Below are positions 26,501 through 35,600 of a stretch of 64,000 nucleotides of DNA, in pieces. How positions within the stretch are numbered: the stretch's first letter is position 1; each line of letters opens with the position of its first letter. The position numbers and the translations under genes are program-made. Under the pieces are notes generated by a model that saw only the letters and a program-made list of their open reading frames with translations, was not told the DNA's origin and did no database searches. Source of the stretch: Streptomyces sp. NBC_01408 (GTDB lineage: Bacteria; Actinomycetota; Actinomycetes; Streptomycetales; Streptomycetaceae); assembly GCF_026340255.1 (NCBI RefSeq), contig NZ_JAPEPJ010000003.1:1-64000 (forward strand), given 5' to 3'.

Positions 26501-27282
26501 GCCTGGAGCGGGCCCTGCCGCCAGCCGCCCGCGACGGTGTCGGAGAGGACGAGGATCAGCCGGCGGCCCGCCGGGTCGGCCAGCTCCAGGGGATTGCGGG
26601 GCGGGCCGCCGCGGCCGCGGGTGAGCATCGGGGCCCCGCCGGGGCCGGTGCCGGTCAGCTGCCAGGTGCGCACGTCGCGGAAGACCCCGCTGCGGGTGAA
26701 CACGCGCCGGAGCTCGTCCACGTGGTCCGCCCAGAGCAGCATCGAGTGATGGGTGTCGACGACGAGGGCCAGGTCCAGCCAGCGGCTCTCGGCGGGGCGC
26801 AGGACGGGGGTCGGGACCATCCGCTCGATGCTGCGTTCCACGGTGAGCTGCTCGTCCAGTTCCTCCCCCGGGCCGCCGATGGAGCGCCGGCCCACGGGGC
26901 GCAGGGACCGCATCAGGGCGAGCGGATCGTCGAGGGAGGCCGCGCGGGGCAGTCGCAGCGCCGATCCGCGGCGCCCTCCGGTGGCGTCGGCCGGTTTCCC
27001 GGCGGGGTCGGGCACCGGTCCGGGGTAGAGCTGGACGGCCGGTTCGCCCCCGGCTCCGTCCTCGGGCGCCGCGTCGGCCCCGGCCCCCGGTGAGCCCGGT
27101 CCGGCGGCCGGCGGCTGACCGGCGGTGGCGTCGTCGGGCCGCGGCCCGGACGGCCGGGCCCCCGCCGGGTCCACCCGGGCCGCCAGCCACAGGATGTCGG
27201 CGATCTCCTCGGCCCCGACTCCGGGGCGCGGGCCGCTGTCCTCGGCGCCTTCGGCGAAGGCGGCGAGCAGCTCCTCGATCAC
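23527..27282 (-). CDS. SAV_2336-type multidomain protein: vWA-like, pseudo-trypsin, pentapeptide repeats
   Basis: A 1251-residue protein. N-terminus (1-45, IEELLAAFAE, then EEIADILWLAARV) is the SAV_2336 domain. A Pro/Gly-rich linker and a vWA-like fold follow (about 180-345, LALVVDTHHSMLLWADH; the metal site is altered from DxSxS). A trypsin-like region (about 640-840) lacks the catalytic His (LVLTVGDAAL) and Ser (YRGAPV instead of GDSGAPV). A GVGVSIGETGVVAG region resembles a degenerate cyclase-like fold. The C-terminal 150 residues are pentapeptide repeats (FDRAVF, FRRTVF, FTDALF, FSQAVL). The GTG at 27282 overlaps the MoxR stop by 4 bases. This vWA-like protein would be the partner of the MoxR ATPase in a VMAP-type conflict system. 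Domain borders are estimates. Confidence 0.82.
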   Translation of the reverse strand: MIEELLAAFAEGAEDSGPRPGVGAEEIADILWLAARVDPAGARPSGPRPDDATAGQPPAAGPGSPGAGADAAPEDGAGGEPAVQLYPGPVPDPAGKPADATGGRRGSALRLPRAASLDDPLALMRSLRPVGRRSIGGPGEELDEQLTVERSIERMVPTPVLRPAESRWLDLALVVDTHHSMLLWADHVDELRRVFTRSGVFRDVRTWQLTGTGPGGAPMLTRGRGGPPRNPLELADPAGRRLILVLSDTVAGGWRQGPLQAVLRHWCGHNAVAVLNVLPERLWTRGAVRPVTFAVRADRPAAATRSWQQVPVARLARLARTGRRRAGPAVVPVVGIGSGSLARLVRVVSGDGRWRRLACLRLDAEPASPGSSADEPGAGPGAGPGAEPPAGDGARTALEAVERFRASASPTAQQLAAHLAAVPLTLPVMTLVRRSLLRDSEHGHLAEVALGGLFAPWGDTGQSAEEAEFAFLPGVREALLGSQLRGDVAAVRELVRRRVWEFMSRNRGTGPDFSATAVTAGKEEGRHQVPAGALPFAARPQTPVPQPPPLPDRGLSDRGLSDRVVRVRYDAMREPQDVGTLLTRRLVLTVGDAALARTTVAWVRASDREIPCRSVWWDDALPRMVLLLADEDLADEDPPDAAVWRRPRPSPSWEALRPRVRVDGRTDQGEPVALTGEVTPYEGSTNGELVRLSTEPESWTQYRGAPVSRDGELIGVVHGVWPDRMVFLSVHALFDQPGFQRAVAAHLGEESARPPEPMDPGLPVCMAASILAGVSIGEQSPGTSLASFLRVLMRDTATTGRVIGDDAATELLVVLDPPGALGGAGRMLSELPRRFIGFAERNPQWIMALGVGVSIGETGVVAGSGTGEADGPAVAEATGLVRYPAIAERRRWPKGSGALRLAVSSGFYVKLHELLGPGALYTLEPLGSDTDGWLCTGDLAELGQVVVEADEMHSGHFGWPRCEYGAPETDRLGCRGVRIPGYNRCLAHLDPAELAAYLGTLGPGSDVDFRGTTFEEGLLKVLLEVVREPGTRHVRLGQAAFDRAHFVDDWNTGQARFTGRVSFTRALFAGRALFDEATFAGPASFDRAVFAHSVAFDRTRFATEATFRRTVFGGAVGFTDALFEDEVSFSQAVLEASADLNGMRVLGSADFTRTVFHGLAGLSGAVFAGPATFAHATWTRGLLSTGAVFEGPASFAHASFEGRVRFDGVSFRSDTNVELPSAGDPSRWSVERLPDRVWHLRLLDTGPPLEE

Positions 27283-28376
27283 GCGGAGGGCCCCGTCAGG
27301 TGCTGCATCACCGTGCCCAGGAACCGTTCGCGGTCGTCGGCGTCCGACCAGGCTCCGGCGAGGCGGAGCTGGATCGCGTTGAGGAGCTGGTCGGTGGCCA
27401 GGTCCCCGTCCTCCGCGCGTTCGAGGAAGCTCTGGACGAGTTCCTGGTACTCCTCGCTGCCCTCGATGTCCACCTTGAGCCGCTGCTGCACGATGCGGGC
27501 GAGCTTGTCGAGGCGCGGCGGCTCCAGGTGCAGCCGGACGCAGCGGCGCAGGAAGGCGGGCGGGAAGTCGCGTTCGCCGTTGCTGGTGAGGACCACGATG
27601 GGGAAGTACCGGCACTGGACGCGGCCTTGGGTGATCTGTACGGCGGCGTCGGGGTCGTCGTCGGTGCCGATGGCGACGGTGGGGTCCTCCTTGGCGAGCC
27701 GGGCCAGTTCGGGGATGTCGAAGCCGCCGTCCTCGAAGACGGTGAGGAGGTCGCCGGGCAGGTCGATGTCGCTCTTGTCGATCTCGTCGACGAGCAGGAC
27801 GCGCGGCCGGTCCTGCGGCAGCAGGGCGGTGCCGAGCGGTCCGAGGCGCAGGTAGCGGGCGATCGAGGGGCCGCTGGCGGGCCCGGTGGGTTCGGCGGGT
27901 TCCGCCGCTCCGGCGGGTCCGGCGCCGGCCGGGGGGACCGCGGCCACCGCGCCCGGGGTGCGCAGCTGCTCCAGCCCGGCCTCCTGGAGGCGCCCGATGG
28001 CGTCGTACAGGTACAGCCCGTCCCGCAGCACGGTCCGGCTGGTGATCGGCCAGTGCAGTACGGGTCCCAGGCCGAGGTCCGACGCGATGCTGTAGGCGAG
28101 CGTGGACTTGCCGACACCCGGCTTTCCGGTGATCAGCAGCGGCCTGCGCAGGTGCAGGGCCGTGTTGACGACGTCCTTCTCCGGGCCGTCGGGCACGTAG
28201 CCCTCGCCGCGGCGCCGGGTGCGCTCCCAGGCCGGTCCCGTGCAGCCGGGCGGCGCGTAGACCGGGTCCGGGGTGCCGGTGAAGTCCCGCCAGGGCGGCG
28301 GGGATCCGGCCTCCAGGCGGGCGCGCCGGACCGCGCCCTCACCGGTCCCGTGGTACAGCCACCAGTCCTTCGCCAC
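27279..28376 (-). CDS. MoxR-type AAA+ ATPase of a VMAP conflict operon
   Basis: A 365-residue AAA+ ATPase: Walker A LLITGKPGVGKSTLAYS, Walker B RVLLVDEIDKSDIDLPGDLL, sensor-1 VVLTSNGERDFPPAFLRRC with the arginine pair after it, and a helical lid at 290-360. MoxR proteins act with vWA proteins as remodelling machines, and in VMAP-type systems they are the NTP-dependent switch. I chose the GTG at 28376 because GGAGGAAG lies just upstream; an ATG 15 bases earlier overlaps that site. It overlaps the SAV_2336/vWA-like gene by 4 bases and follows the caspase gene after a 228-base gap containing 17-bp repeats. Confidence 0.87.
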   Translation of the reverse strand: MAKDWWLYHGTGEGAVRRARLEAGSPPPWRDFTGTPDPVYAPPGCTGPAWERTRRRGEGYVPDGPEKDVVNTALHLRRPLLITGKPGVGKSTLAYSIASDLGLGPVLHWPITSRTVLRDGLYLYDAIGRLQEAGLEQLRTPGAVAAVPPAGAGPAGAAEPAEPTGPASGPSIARYLRLGPLGTALLPQDRPRVLLVDEIDKSDIDLPGDLLTVFEDGGFDIPELARLAKEDPTVAIGTDDDPDAAVQITQGRVQCRYFPIVVLTSNGERDFPPAFLRRCVRLHLEPPRLDKLARIVQQRLKVDIEGSEEYQELVQSFLERAEDGDLATDQLLNAIQLRLAGAWSDADDRERFLGTVMQHLTGPSA

Positions 28377-28420
28377 TGCCTCTTCCTCCATGCTCGGGTG
28401 TCGCGGTCGGTCGGGGACGG

Positions 28421-28507
28421 ACATCGGGTCGGGGTCGACATCAGGTCGGGGTCGGCATCAGGTCGGGGTCGGCATCAGGTCAGTGTCTCGACATCAGGTC
28501 GGGGTCG
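28421..28507. repeat. five tandem 17-bp repeats in the intergenic gap of the conflict operon
   Basis: The unit reads (a/g)catcaggtcggggtcg. Copies start at 28421, 28438, 28455, 28472 (a 19-base variant with two extra bases) and 28491; the first carries a cggg variant. They lie in the 228 bases between the caspase-VMAP stop and the MoxR start, so they are transcribed in the operon leader of MoxR. Function unknown: slippage-prone expression control or a protein binding array are options. Confidence 0.8.
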
Positions 28508-28604
28508 GCATCGGGCGCGGGTGCGTCGGGCGCGGGTCCGCGGGACGTGGTCCCGCCGGGCAAGGGGACGGGCGTCGGCATCGGCATCGGCATGGCCATC
28601 GGCA

Positions 28605-30683
28605 TCAGGACAGGGACCGGAGGGTGAGGGTGTCGTCGGGATCGTCCCACAACAGCACCAACCGGTCTCCCCCTTCCGCCTGTTGGCGTACCGAACCGGA
28701 CGCGCGCCCGGCGCCCGCGGCGGCCCGGCGCACCTCCCGTACCCGGGCGGGCAGGGTGAGCACGTCCAGCGCGCCGGGGTCCGGGAGGCAGTCCGCCCCG
28801 CCCTCCGGGCCGTCGGGCGGTGCGAGCAGGCCGAGGAGCCCGCCGGCCGGCGCGCCGCCCCCGCGCCGCCACACCATCACCGGGACCCCTCCTTCGAGTA
28901 CGGCGTCCAGCAGTCCCTCCGTACGCGCCCCGGCCGAGGTGTGCGCCAGGACGCAGGCCGGCGCCGGCCCCGCCCCCAGCTCCATCCCCAGCACGTCCGT
29001 GACCTCCGCGTCCTCCACCGTGCGGACCGCGTCGGGGTGCCGTCCGCCCTGCGAGGCGAGTCGGCGCCACTTCTTGCGCCAGTCCGCCCGGGTGTCCTCC
29101 CGTTCCTGCGGGCAGCGCACGACCACCTGGTAGAGCAGGCCCAGGGTCCGGGTGGTCCGGCCGCCGGGGCCGCGGGGCACCGGCCATTCGTCGAAGGCGG
29201 TGTCCAGCAGCTCGTACGGCACGTGGAACTCGATCCGCTCCACGGTGTCGTCCGGCTGCCCCGCCTCGGGATCACCGCCCGAGGCGCGCGCGAACGCGGC
29301 GAGCCGGCGCACCAGTTCCTCCCGTACGGCGTCCAGTGCGACCGGGCTGCCCTCTGCCTCCCAGATGTGCTCGGTGACGTCCCGCCGCAGCCACATCCGG
29401 GCCAGGAAGCCGTCCTCCCCGCCCGGCGGCGCCTCCAGCCGGACGTGCAGGGCCGTTCTGCGCGGCGGGGCCGGCGGTGGCGGCAGGGCGGGCAGGCGGA
29501 GCCGCTCCCGGGTGGTGCGCACCCAGTCCCGCAGCCGGGCCGCCCACACCGCGTCCCCCGTTCCGGCCCGGTCGGCCACGAAGCGTACGAAGGGCACGGC
29601 GAGCGGCATCCCGCCGGGGCCGCCCTGGCGCTCGTCCAGGTCCTGGACCACCTCCAGCAGGCCCTCCCCCGGCAGGCCGCCGTGCACGGGGGTGGTGCAG
29701 CCGGCGGCCTTGAACGCCCAGGTGTAGGCCTCGTAGGCACAGCGCGGCAGTTCGCGGCCCTCGAAGAGCTCCCCGAGTCCGTCCCAGGCGGCCTGGTCGA
29801 GCCGGGTGGCCCGGGCAGCGGGGCCGCCGGGCAGGTCCCCGTCGAGGAAGGAGCAGGCGTCCCAGTCCCGGTCCACGAGGAACTGCGGCAGCTGCCAGCC
29901 CTGGCCGCGCTCGCGCAGGTCCTGGAAGGTGCGGTGGATGCTGCGGGCGGCGTCGGGGAGCAGGGCGACGCCCTCCCGTACGGACCGCTGCCCGAGTTCG
30001 CCGAGCAGCGCTTCGGTGAAGCGGCCGGCGCCGCGTTCGGCGTCGTTCTGCGCGGCCTCGCCCTCGCGGGAGGCGTACAGGCGGAACTGGCGTCTGCCGG
30101 GGACCGAACTGCCGCCGCCGTAGTCGGTGGTGCCGAAGTTCAACCGGCTGTCGCGGGGAGCGTCGACGCGGCAGCAGTCCACGAGGGCGGCCTGGAGCGG
30201 GAACCGGCGCTGTTTGACCAGGTCGGTGCGCCACCAGCGCAGGGCCGAGTCGAGGTTGAGGTGGCGGATCTGGCTGGGGCGGGCGTCGGCGCAGGGCAGG
30301 ATGAGCTCCTGGCGCGGCCCGAGGTAGCCGTGTCCCGCCCAGAAGATCCACAGCAAGTCGCCGTCGCACTGCGGGAGGTCGTCGAGCAGGGCCGATTTCA
30401 CGTTCTCCTCGGTGGCCGGCCGGTGGGCCGTCCGCAGGGCCTCCATCGCCGGGGTGTCCGGCCACTCCAGGGCGTCGGGTCCCTCCAGCGGGGACAGCAG
30501 CAGCCGGACGTTGCCCGGTGGCACCTCCCCCGGCCCGGTCAGCCAGCGGGCGAACCGCAGTGCGTCGCGAGCCGGGCCGTGCAGGTTCCAGCGGCGGGTG
30601 ATGTCGTACCGCTCGACCCCGGCGACGAGGGCGAAGGTGCGTCGCGGGCCGAGGCCGGGGGGCAGCGGAACGGTGGGGATCAC
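28605..30683 (-). CDS. caspase-like protease with VMAP C-terminal region
   Basis: A 692-residue protein. Residues 10-260 are a C14 caspase-like domain with the catalytic dyad His118 (WIFWAGHGYLGP) and Cys171 (ALVDCCRVDA, equivalent to the bacterial DACR motif), so it appears active. Residues 330-690 match the VMAP-C region found with vWA and MoxR proteins (ERIEFHVPYELLDTAFDEWPV is its typical core strand/helix). The protease would be the effector, cutting cellular proteins when the ATPase/vWA-like module is triggered. The GTG at 30683 overlaps the hydrolase stop by 4 bases. Bacterial caspase-like effectors typically mediate suicide or immunity. The trigger is unknown. Confidence 0.85.
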   Translation of the reverse strand: MIPTVPLPPGLGPRRTFALVAGVERYDITRRWNLHGPARDALRFARWLTGPGEVPPGNVRLLLSPLEGPDALEWPDTPAMEALRTAHRPATEENVKSALLDDLPQCDGDLLWIFWAGHGYLGPRQELILPCADARPSQIRHLNLDSALRWWRTDLVKQRRFPLQAALVDCCRVDAPRDSRLNFGTTDYGGGSSVPGRRQFRLYASREGEAAQNDAERGAGRFTEALLGELGQRSVREGVALLPDAARSIHRTFQDLRERGQGWQLPQFLVDRDWDACSFLDGDLPGGPAARATRLDQAAWDGLGELFEGRELPRCAYEAYTWAFKAAGCTTPVHGGLPGEGLLEVVQDLDERQGGPGGMPLAVPFVRFVADRAGTGDAVWAARLRDWVRTTRERLRLPALPPPPAPPRRTALHVRLEAPPGGEDGFLARMWLRRDVTEHIWEAEGSPVALDAVREELVRRLAAFARASGGDPEAGQPDDTVERIEFHVPYELLDTAFDEWPVPRGPGGRTTRTLGLLYQVVVRCPQEREDTRADWRKKWRRLASQGGRHPDAVRTVEDAEVTDVLGMELGAGPAPACVLAHTSAGARTEGLLDAVLEGGVPVMVWRRGGGAPAGGLLGLLAPPDGPEGGADCLPDPGALDVLTLPARVREVRRAAAGAGRASGSVRQQAEGGDRLVLLWDDPDDTLTLRSLS

Positions 30684-31981
30684 CCGATCTCCGCCTCGGC
30701 CACCGCCTGTTCGATCCGTTCGTAGAGGGAGTCCTGTTTCCAGTAGGCGCTGTGGCAGGCGGGGAAGGGCTGGCGGCTGCCGACCTCGTGGTCGGTGACG
30801 CGCGGGTCGCCGGGGAAGACGGGGGCGGCGAGATACGCGAGCACGTCCTGGCGGTCGTAGACGTTGAGCCAGCCGGGGAAGCCGTACGGGAGCTTCGCGC
30901 CGGGGGCGAGCGCGGTCAACGCGCCGAGTTCGTAGAGGAAGGGCGCCTGCGAGCCGACGGTGACCAGCAGTTCCGCCCCGGGGACGGGCTCGCCGCGGGC
31001 GGCGGCGAGGGCGAGGAGGTCCACCAGGGCGATCCCGCCGAGGCTGTGCCCGATGAGTACGGTCGGCCCCGGTTCGGCGGTGATCCGCTCGCGCAGGAAG
31101 TCCCGAAGGTCGTGGCCGCGGGCCTGGTAGCGGAGGATGTCTCCGAGGGCGGGGGTGGCGCCGACGGTGAGCGAGCCGCGCCAGGCGTTGAGCAGGGGCT
31201 GGGTGGTGACCCGCATCGCGAGCCGCCCCAGGACGGCGGCCGCGCGGGCGCCGGGCACCCGGGCGTCGCCGCCGAGGCGGGCGGTGAGCAGCTCGACGAG
31301 GCGGTCCCGTTCGGCGCCGGTGCAGTCGGCCTCGGCTCCGGCGGAGGCGAGGGCCGCGGCCGTCACGGCCCGGGCCAGGGCGGTGGCCAGCTCGCGGGCC
31401 TGCGGCTCCTCGGTGGCGCGCCCGGCGGCGCGGGCCGCCTCGGCGGAGCGGGCGGTGTCCTCCAGGGCGGCGGGGAAACCCGCGGCGAGGCCCGTGCCGC
31501 GGAGCAGGGCGGCGAGTTCGTCCCCGTCGTCCGGGTCCGCCGCTCCCGTCGGAGTCGCCGAGGGCGGCAGCGCCGGCAAGGCGGTCAGCAGGTCGAGGAC
31601 CCGGGCCCCGGCGGAGCGTACGCCGGGCATCGCGAAGCCGTCGTCGCCGGGACCGTCCGCGTCCGCCCCGGTGTCCCAGCCGGCCTCGGCCAGGACCCGT
31701 ACCTCGCAGAGCGGGTCGGCGAGCAGCAGCGCCCACTCGGCCGTCTCGGCGTCCACCGGATCGGGTTCGGCGGCGGGATCGGACCCGCTGCCGGGGCGCG
31801 GGCGCAGGCCCGGAACGGACCGGCCTCCGGCGCCGAGGCTCGCCCCGAACCGGTCGCCCCAGTAGCAGGATTCCACCGAGGCGTGCGGGAACCGGGCCGT
31901 CAGCCGTTCCCGGACCAGTGCGAAGAGCGTGTCGTGCCGCTCGCGCCGGACCCCCGTACCGTGGACAAAGAGAAAACGCAT
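30680..31981 (-). CDS. alpha/beta hydrolase of the conflict operon
   Basis: A 433-residue serine hydrolase. It opens with MRFLFVHGTGVRRERHDTLF, an oxyanion-hole HGTG start typical of lipase-like enzymes, and has the nucleophile Ser313 in VLIGHSLGGIALVDLL. A long Ala/Gly-rich region separates them (about 60-290), larger than in ordinary hydrolases. The final acid/His residues are probably in the DRQDVLAYLAAPV and TDHEVGSRQPFP segments. It is the first gene of the operon; the ATG at 31981 follows GAGGGGGGC. Likely a second effector (lipid or ester cleavage) alongside the caspase, since such hydrolases are recurrent effectors in conflict systems. Direct evidence for toxicity is lacking. Confidence 0.8.
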   Translation of the reverse strand: MRFLFVHGTGVRRERHDTLFALVRERLTARFPHASVESCYWGDRFGASLGAGGRSVPGLRPRPGSGSDPAAEPDPVDAETAEWALLLADPLCEVRVLAEAGWDTGADADGPGDDGFAMPGVRSAGARVLDLLTALPALPPSATPTGAADPDDGDELAALLRGTGLAAGFPAALEDTARSAEAARAAGRATEEPQARELATALARAVTAAALASAGAEADCTGAERDRLVELLTARLGGDARVPGARAAAVLGRLAMRVTTQPLLNAWRGSLTVGATPALGDILRYQARGHDLRDFLRERITAEPGPTVLIGHSLGGIALVDLLALAAARGEPVPGAELLVTVGSQAPFLYELGALTALAPGAKLPYGFPGWLNVYDRQDVLAYLAAPVFPGDPRVTDHEVGSRQPFPACHSAYWKQDSLYERIEQAVAEAEIG

Positions 31982-32102
31982 CGACGCCCGCCCCCCTCGC
32001 GCATTCGTCCCCGCCCGCACCATAGCGCCGCTCGGGTGACGGGGCGCCCGGAACGGCCGGTTCGGCCATCGGGCTTGCGGGAAGCGGCAGTTAGGACACC
32101 CC

Positions 32103-32444
32103 CTAGGCCCGGTGGGGCGGTCCGGCGGCGTAGTAGCGGCGGCAGGCGCGCAGCATGCCCTCTGCGGAGAGGGTGAACACGTCGACGAACTCCCGCTGTT
32201 GCGGCGAGAGGCGGCCCATCGCCACCACACAGTCCCCTTCGGCGACGATCCGGCTGATGTGGTGGCGCGCGCCGGGGGCGGGGCGTTCCAGCTCGGCGAC
32301 GCCCAGCGCGTCGGCGTGCAGGAGGGAGCCGTAGCCGTCGAGGTCACCGGAGTCGAGGTAGTGGTACGCGAGGCGCACGTGGTCGACTCCGGAGTCGGTG
32401 ACGACGGGGCTGGGCGGGAGCCTCCTGGCGCTGCGGCTGCTCAT
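32103..32444 (-). CDS. NTF2/SnoaL-like small protein
   Basis: A 113-residue cone-shaped alpha+beta protein of the SnoaL/NTF2 superfamily: VRLAYHYLDSGDLDGYGSLLHADA, then ARHHISRIVAEGDCVVAMGRL and EFVDVFTLSAEGMLRACRRYY. Such folds act as cyclases, isomerases or ligand-binding proteins; this one could tailor or sense a metabolite. A GGAAGGA site lies nine bases before the ATG at 32444. It is divergent from the SARP gene, with a candidate SARP site between them, so it may be part of that regulon. It is 121 bases upstream of the hydrolase gene on the same strand but probably a separate unit. Confidence 0.75.
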   Translation of the reverse strand: MSSRSARRLPPSPVVTDSGVDHVRLAYHYLDSGDLDGYGSLLHADALGVAELERPAPGARHHISRIVAEGDCVVAMGRLSPQQREFVDVFTLSAEGMLRACRRYYAAGPPHRA

Positions 32445-32522
32445 GGGGGGAAGTCCTTCCGTACGGCCGCACCCCGGCCAGGTGTCGGCAGGTACACCGT
32501 GCGCCGGGCCCGCAACTCGGGG

Positions 32523-32540
32523 CTATCGCCGCCCTATCAC
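32523..32540 (+). promoter_or_regulatory. candidate SARP binding site (heptamer direct repeat, 11-bp period)
   Basis: CTATCGC and CTATCAC are separated by four bases, giving an 11-bp period, the known geometry of SARP operator repeats. The site is 116 bases upstream of the SARP start codon and 79 upstream of the divergent NTF2-like gene. The same arrangement occurs at 36563-36580. Confidence 0.55.
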
Positions 32541-32655
32541 CGCCCGCCCGGGCACTCATCACGGAATCTCCACACCATGGACAACCGGAGAGTTGTTCGG
32601 GGAGACTGGCCCCGCGCTCCACCCGTTCTCAGGCGTGCCCCCAGCTGGGAGACTC

Positions 32656-35600
32656 ATGACTGCTTCGCCCGGCGGGGTGCCGCACACCCCGGATGCGGTG
32701 GTTTTCCGGATCCTCGGACCGTTACAGGTGACCGGCCAGGGCGGGCCGGTCAGGATTCCGCCGGGGCGCCAGGAGGTCATCCTCGCCGCCCTGCTCCTGG
32801 AGGCGAACCGGGTCGTCAGCACCGACTACCTGGTCGATCTGATCTGGGACGACGAACCGCCCGACACCGCCCGCACCCAGGTGCAGATCTGCGTCTCGCG
32901 ACTGCGCAAGCTGTTCACCAAGGCGGCGATCGCCGCCGCCATCACCACCCGGCCGCCGGGGTACGTACTGAAGACCGAGGGCGATCTCGTCGACGCCGCG
33001 GTGTTCGCCCGCAAGGTCGCGGACGCCCGCACGCTGGGCAGGCAGGGCGGTACCGCCGAGGCCGTGGAACTCCTGCGTGCGGCGGGCGAGTTGTGGCAAG
33101 GCGACTGCCTGAGCGGGGTGTCGAGCGAGACGCTGCGCAGCAAGGCCCTGCAGCTCGACGAGGAACGGCTGATCGCGGCCGAGACCAGGATCGAGCTGGA
33201 GCTGGACCTGGGCCGTCACCACCAACTGGTCGGTGAGATACAGCTGTTGGTACGGGTCCACCCGCTGCGGGAGCGGCTGCGCGGGCAGCTGATGCTCGCC
33301 CTGTACCGCTCGGGCCGCCAGGCGGAGGCCCTGGAGAGCTACCGGGTCGGGCGGGAACTGCTGGTGGAGGAGCTCGGCCTGGAGCCGGGCGGCGAGCTGC
33401 GCCGGCTGGAGTCCGCGATCCTGTCCGGCGAGGTGCCGGCCCCGTCCCGGGCCGCCTCGGACGGCTACGGCGGGCGGGCGGAGGCCCCGCGCCCGGGCGG
33501 CGCGCCCGGTGCCCCGTACGCGGATCCGCGCTCCGGCGCCGTCGGCCGGTCCGACGGGGTCCCGGCGGCGCCCAGCGGCGAGAGACCCGGCGGGGAGAGA
33601 CCCGGCCGGTACACGGGTGGCGGTACGGACGTCGGCACTGGTGGCGGTAGGGATGTCGGTACGGGCGGTGGTACGGGTGTCGGTACGGGTGTCGGTACGC
33701 CGCCCCGCGCCGCCGGGAGCACGGCGCAGGCCGGGGGCGCCGGCGGACCCGGTCCGGCCCTGACCGGTCAGCTGGTTCCCGGCCGGCCGGTACCCGGGGC
33801 CCGGCCGCGGGGCGGGCCCGCGGACCCGTTCGACGTACCGGCGGCGTACCGCGAGGAGACGCCGCGTCAGCTGCCCGCCGACACCTCGGACTTCGTCGGC
33901 GACGAGGAACAGATCTGCCGGATCGAGCGGGCCCTGCTCGGCGAGGGCGGGCGGCGGGCCGTCGGACTCGCCGCGATCGTCGGGAAACCGGGCACCGGAA
34001 AGTCCACCCTGGCCACGCACATCGCCCATCGGCTCAGCGAAACCGGCTTCCCCGACGGCCAGTTGTACTGCGATCTGCGCGGCACGGGTGCTCCGGCGAC
34101 CGCTGCGGAGGTGCTCGGCCGGTTCCTGCGGGCGCTGGGGATACCCGGTCCGGTGATCCCGGAGTCGCAGGACGAGCGGGCCGAGATGTACCGGACCCTG
34201 CTGGCCTCGCGCAGGGTGCTGGTGGTGCTCGACGACGCCGGGTCCGAGAGTCAGATCCGGCCCCTGCTGCCGGGCAGCAACAGCTGTGCGGTGCTGGTCA
34301 CCAGCCGGGTCCGGCTGACGGGACTGCCCGGGGCGTACCGCGTCGAGCTGGACGTCATGGACACCGCGCGGGCGCTGGAGCTGCTGGTCCGTGTCGTCGG
34401 CGGCGACCGGGTGGAGCGCGAGGGGGTGGCGGCCGAGGCCCTCATCCGGACCGTGGGCGGGCTGCCGCTCGCGCTGCGCATCGTGGCTGCCCGGCTGGCG
34501 GCGCGCCCGCACTGGACGCTGGCCTCGATGGTGCACCGCCTCGCCAACGAACGGCACCGCCTCGACGAGCTCACGCACGGCGAGATGACGATGCGGGCCA
34601 GCCTCTCCCTCACCCACGACGGGCTGGCGGCGGAGGACCGCCGACTGCTGCGCCTGCTGAGCCTCGCCCAGGGGCCGACGCTGCCGGGCTGGCTGGCCGG
34701 GGCCCTGCTGGACGATCACCGGCCGTTCCCCTCCGACCTGCTGGAGCCGCTGGTCGACGTACAGATGCTGGACGTCGTCGGGGTGGAGTCCACGGGCGGG
34801 TTCCGCTACCGCTTCCACGAGATCATCCGGGTCTTCGCCCGGGAGCAGCTGGCCGTGCACGACGAGCCGGCCGCGCAGTCGGCGGCTCTCTGCCGGATGA
34901 TGGGCGGCTGGATGTCCCTGGCCGAGCAGGCCCACCGGCGGATCTACGGCGGGGACTTCACGGTGCTGCACGGCACCGCCCCGCGCTGGGAGCCGCCGTC
35001 GAGCTGCGTGGACGAGCTGCTCGTGGACCCGCTGGAATGGCTGGACAGCGAGCACGCGAACCTGGTCCAGACGGTGGAGCACGCGGCGCGGGAGCGGATG
35101 GACGAGCTGTGCTGGGACCTGGCGACGACCCTGGCGACGCTGTTCGAGGCGCGCGGGTACTTCGACGACTGGGAGCGTACGCACCAGCTCGCCCTGGAGG
35201 CCGTCCGGGCGGCCGGCAACCGGCGCGGCAGCGCGGCGCTGCTCAGCTCGCTCGGCGCGCTCTACCTCGGCCGCAGCCAGCCGGAGGAGTCGCGGGCCGC
35301 GCTGACCTCGGCGCTCGGGGTGTTCCAGGAGCTCGGCGACCGGCAGGGGCTGGCCCTGTGCCACCGCGATCTCGCGCTGCTGGAGCGGATGCGGGGCAAC
35401 GAGGACCGCGCACTGACCCTGTACGACCGGGCGCTGCGGGATTTCGACCTGGTCGGTGATGTGGTGGGCAGGGCCATCGTCCTGACCCAGAGCGCGCACA
35501 TCTGGATGCGGCGCGGGCAGACCGCGACCGCGCGGAGCCGACTGGACGAGGCCCTCTCCATCTACCGCTCGGTGGGCTACACGGGCGGCCAGGCGCGGAC

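Noticed and set aside
33594..33720. Short repeated gtcggtacgg units resembling a repeat array
   Set aside because: They encode the Gly/Thr/Val linker of the SARP in frame; unit length is irregular and there are no spacers, so not a CRISPR or regulatory array.
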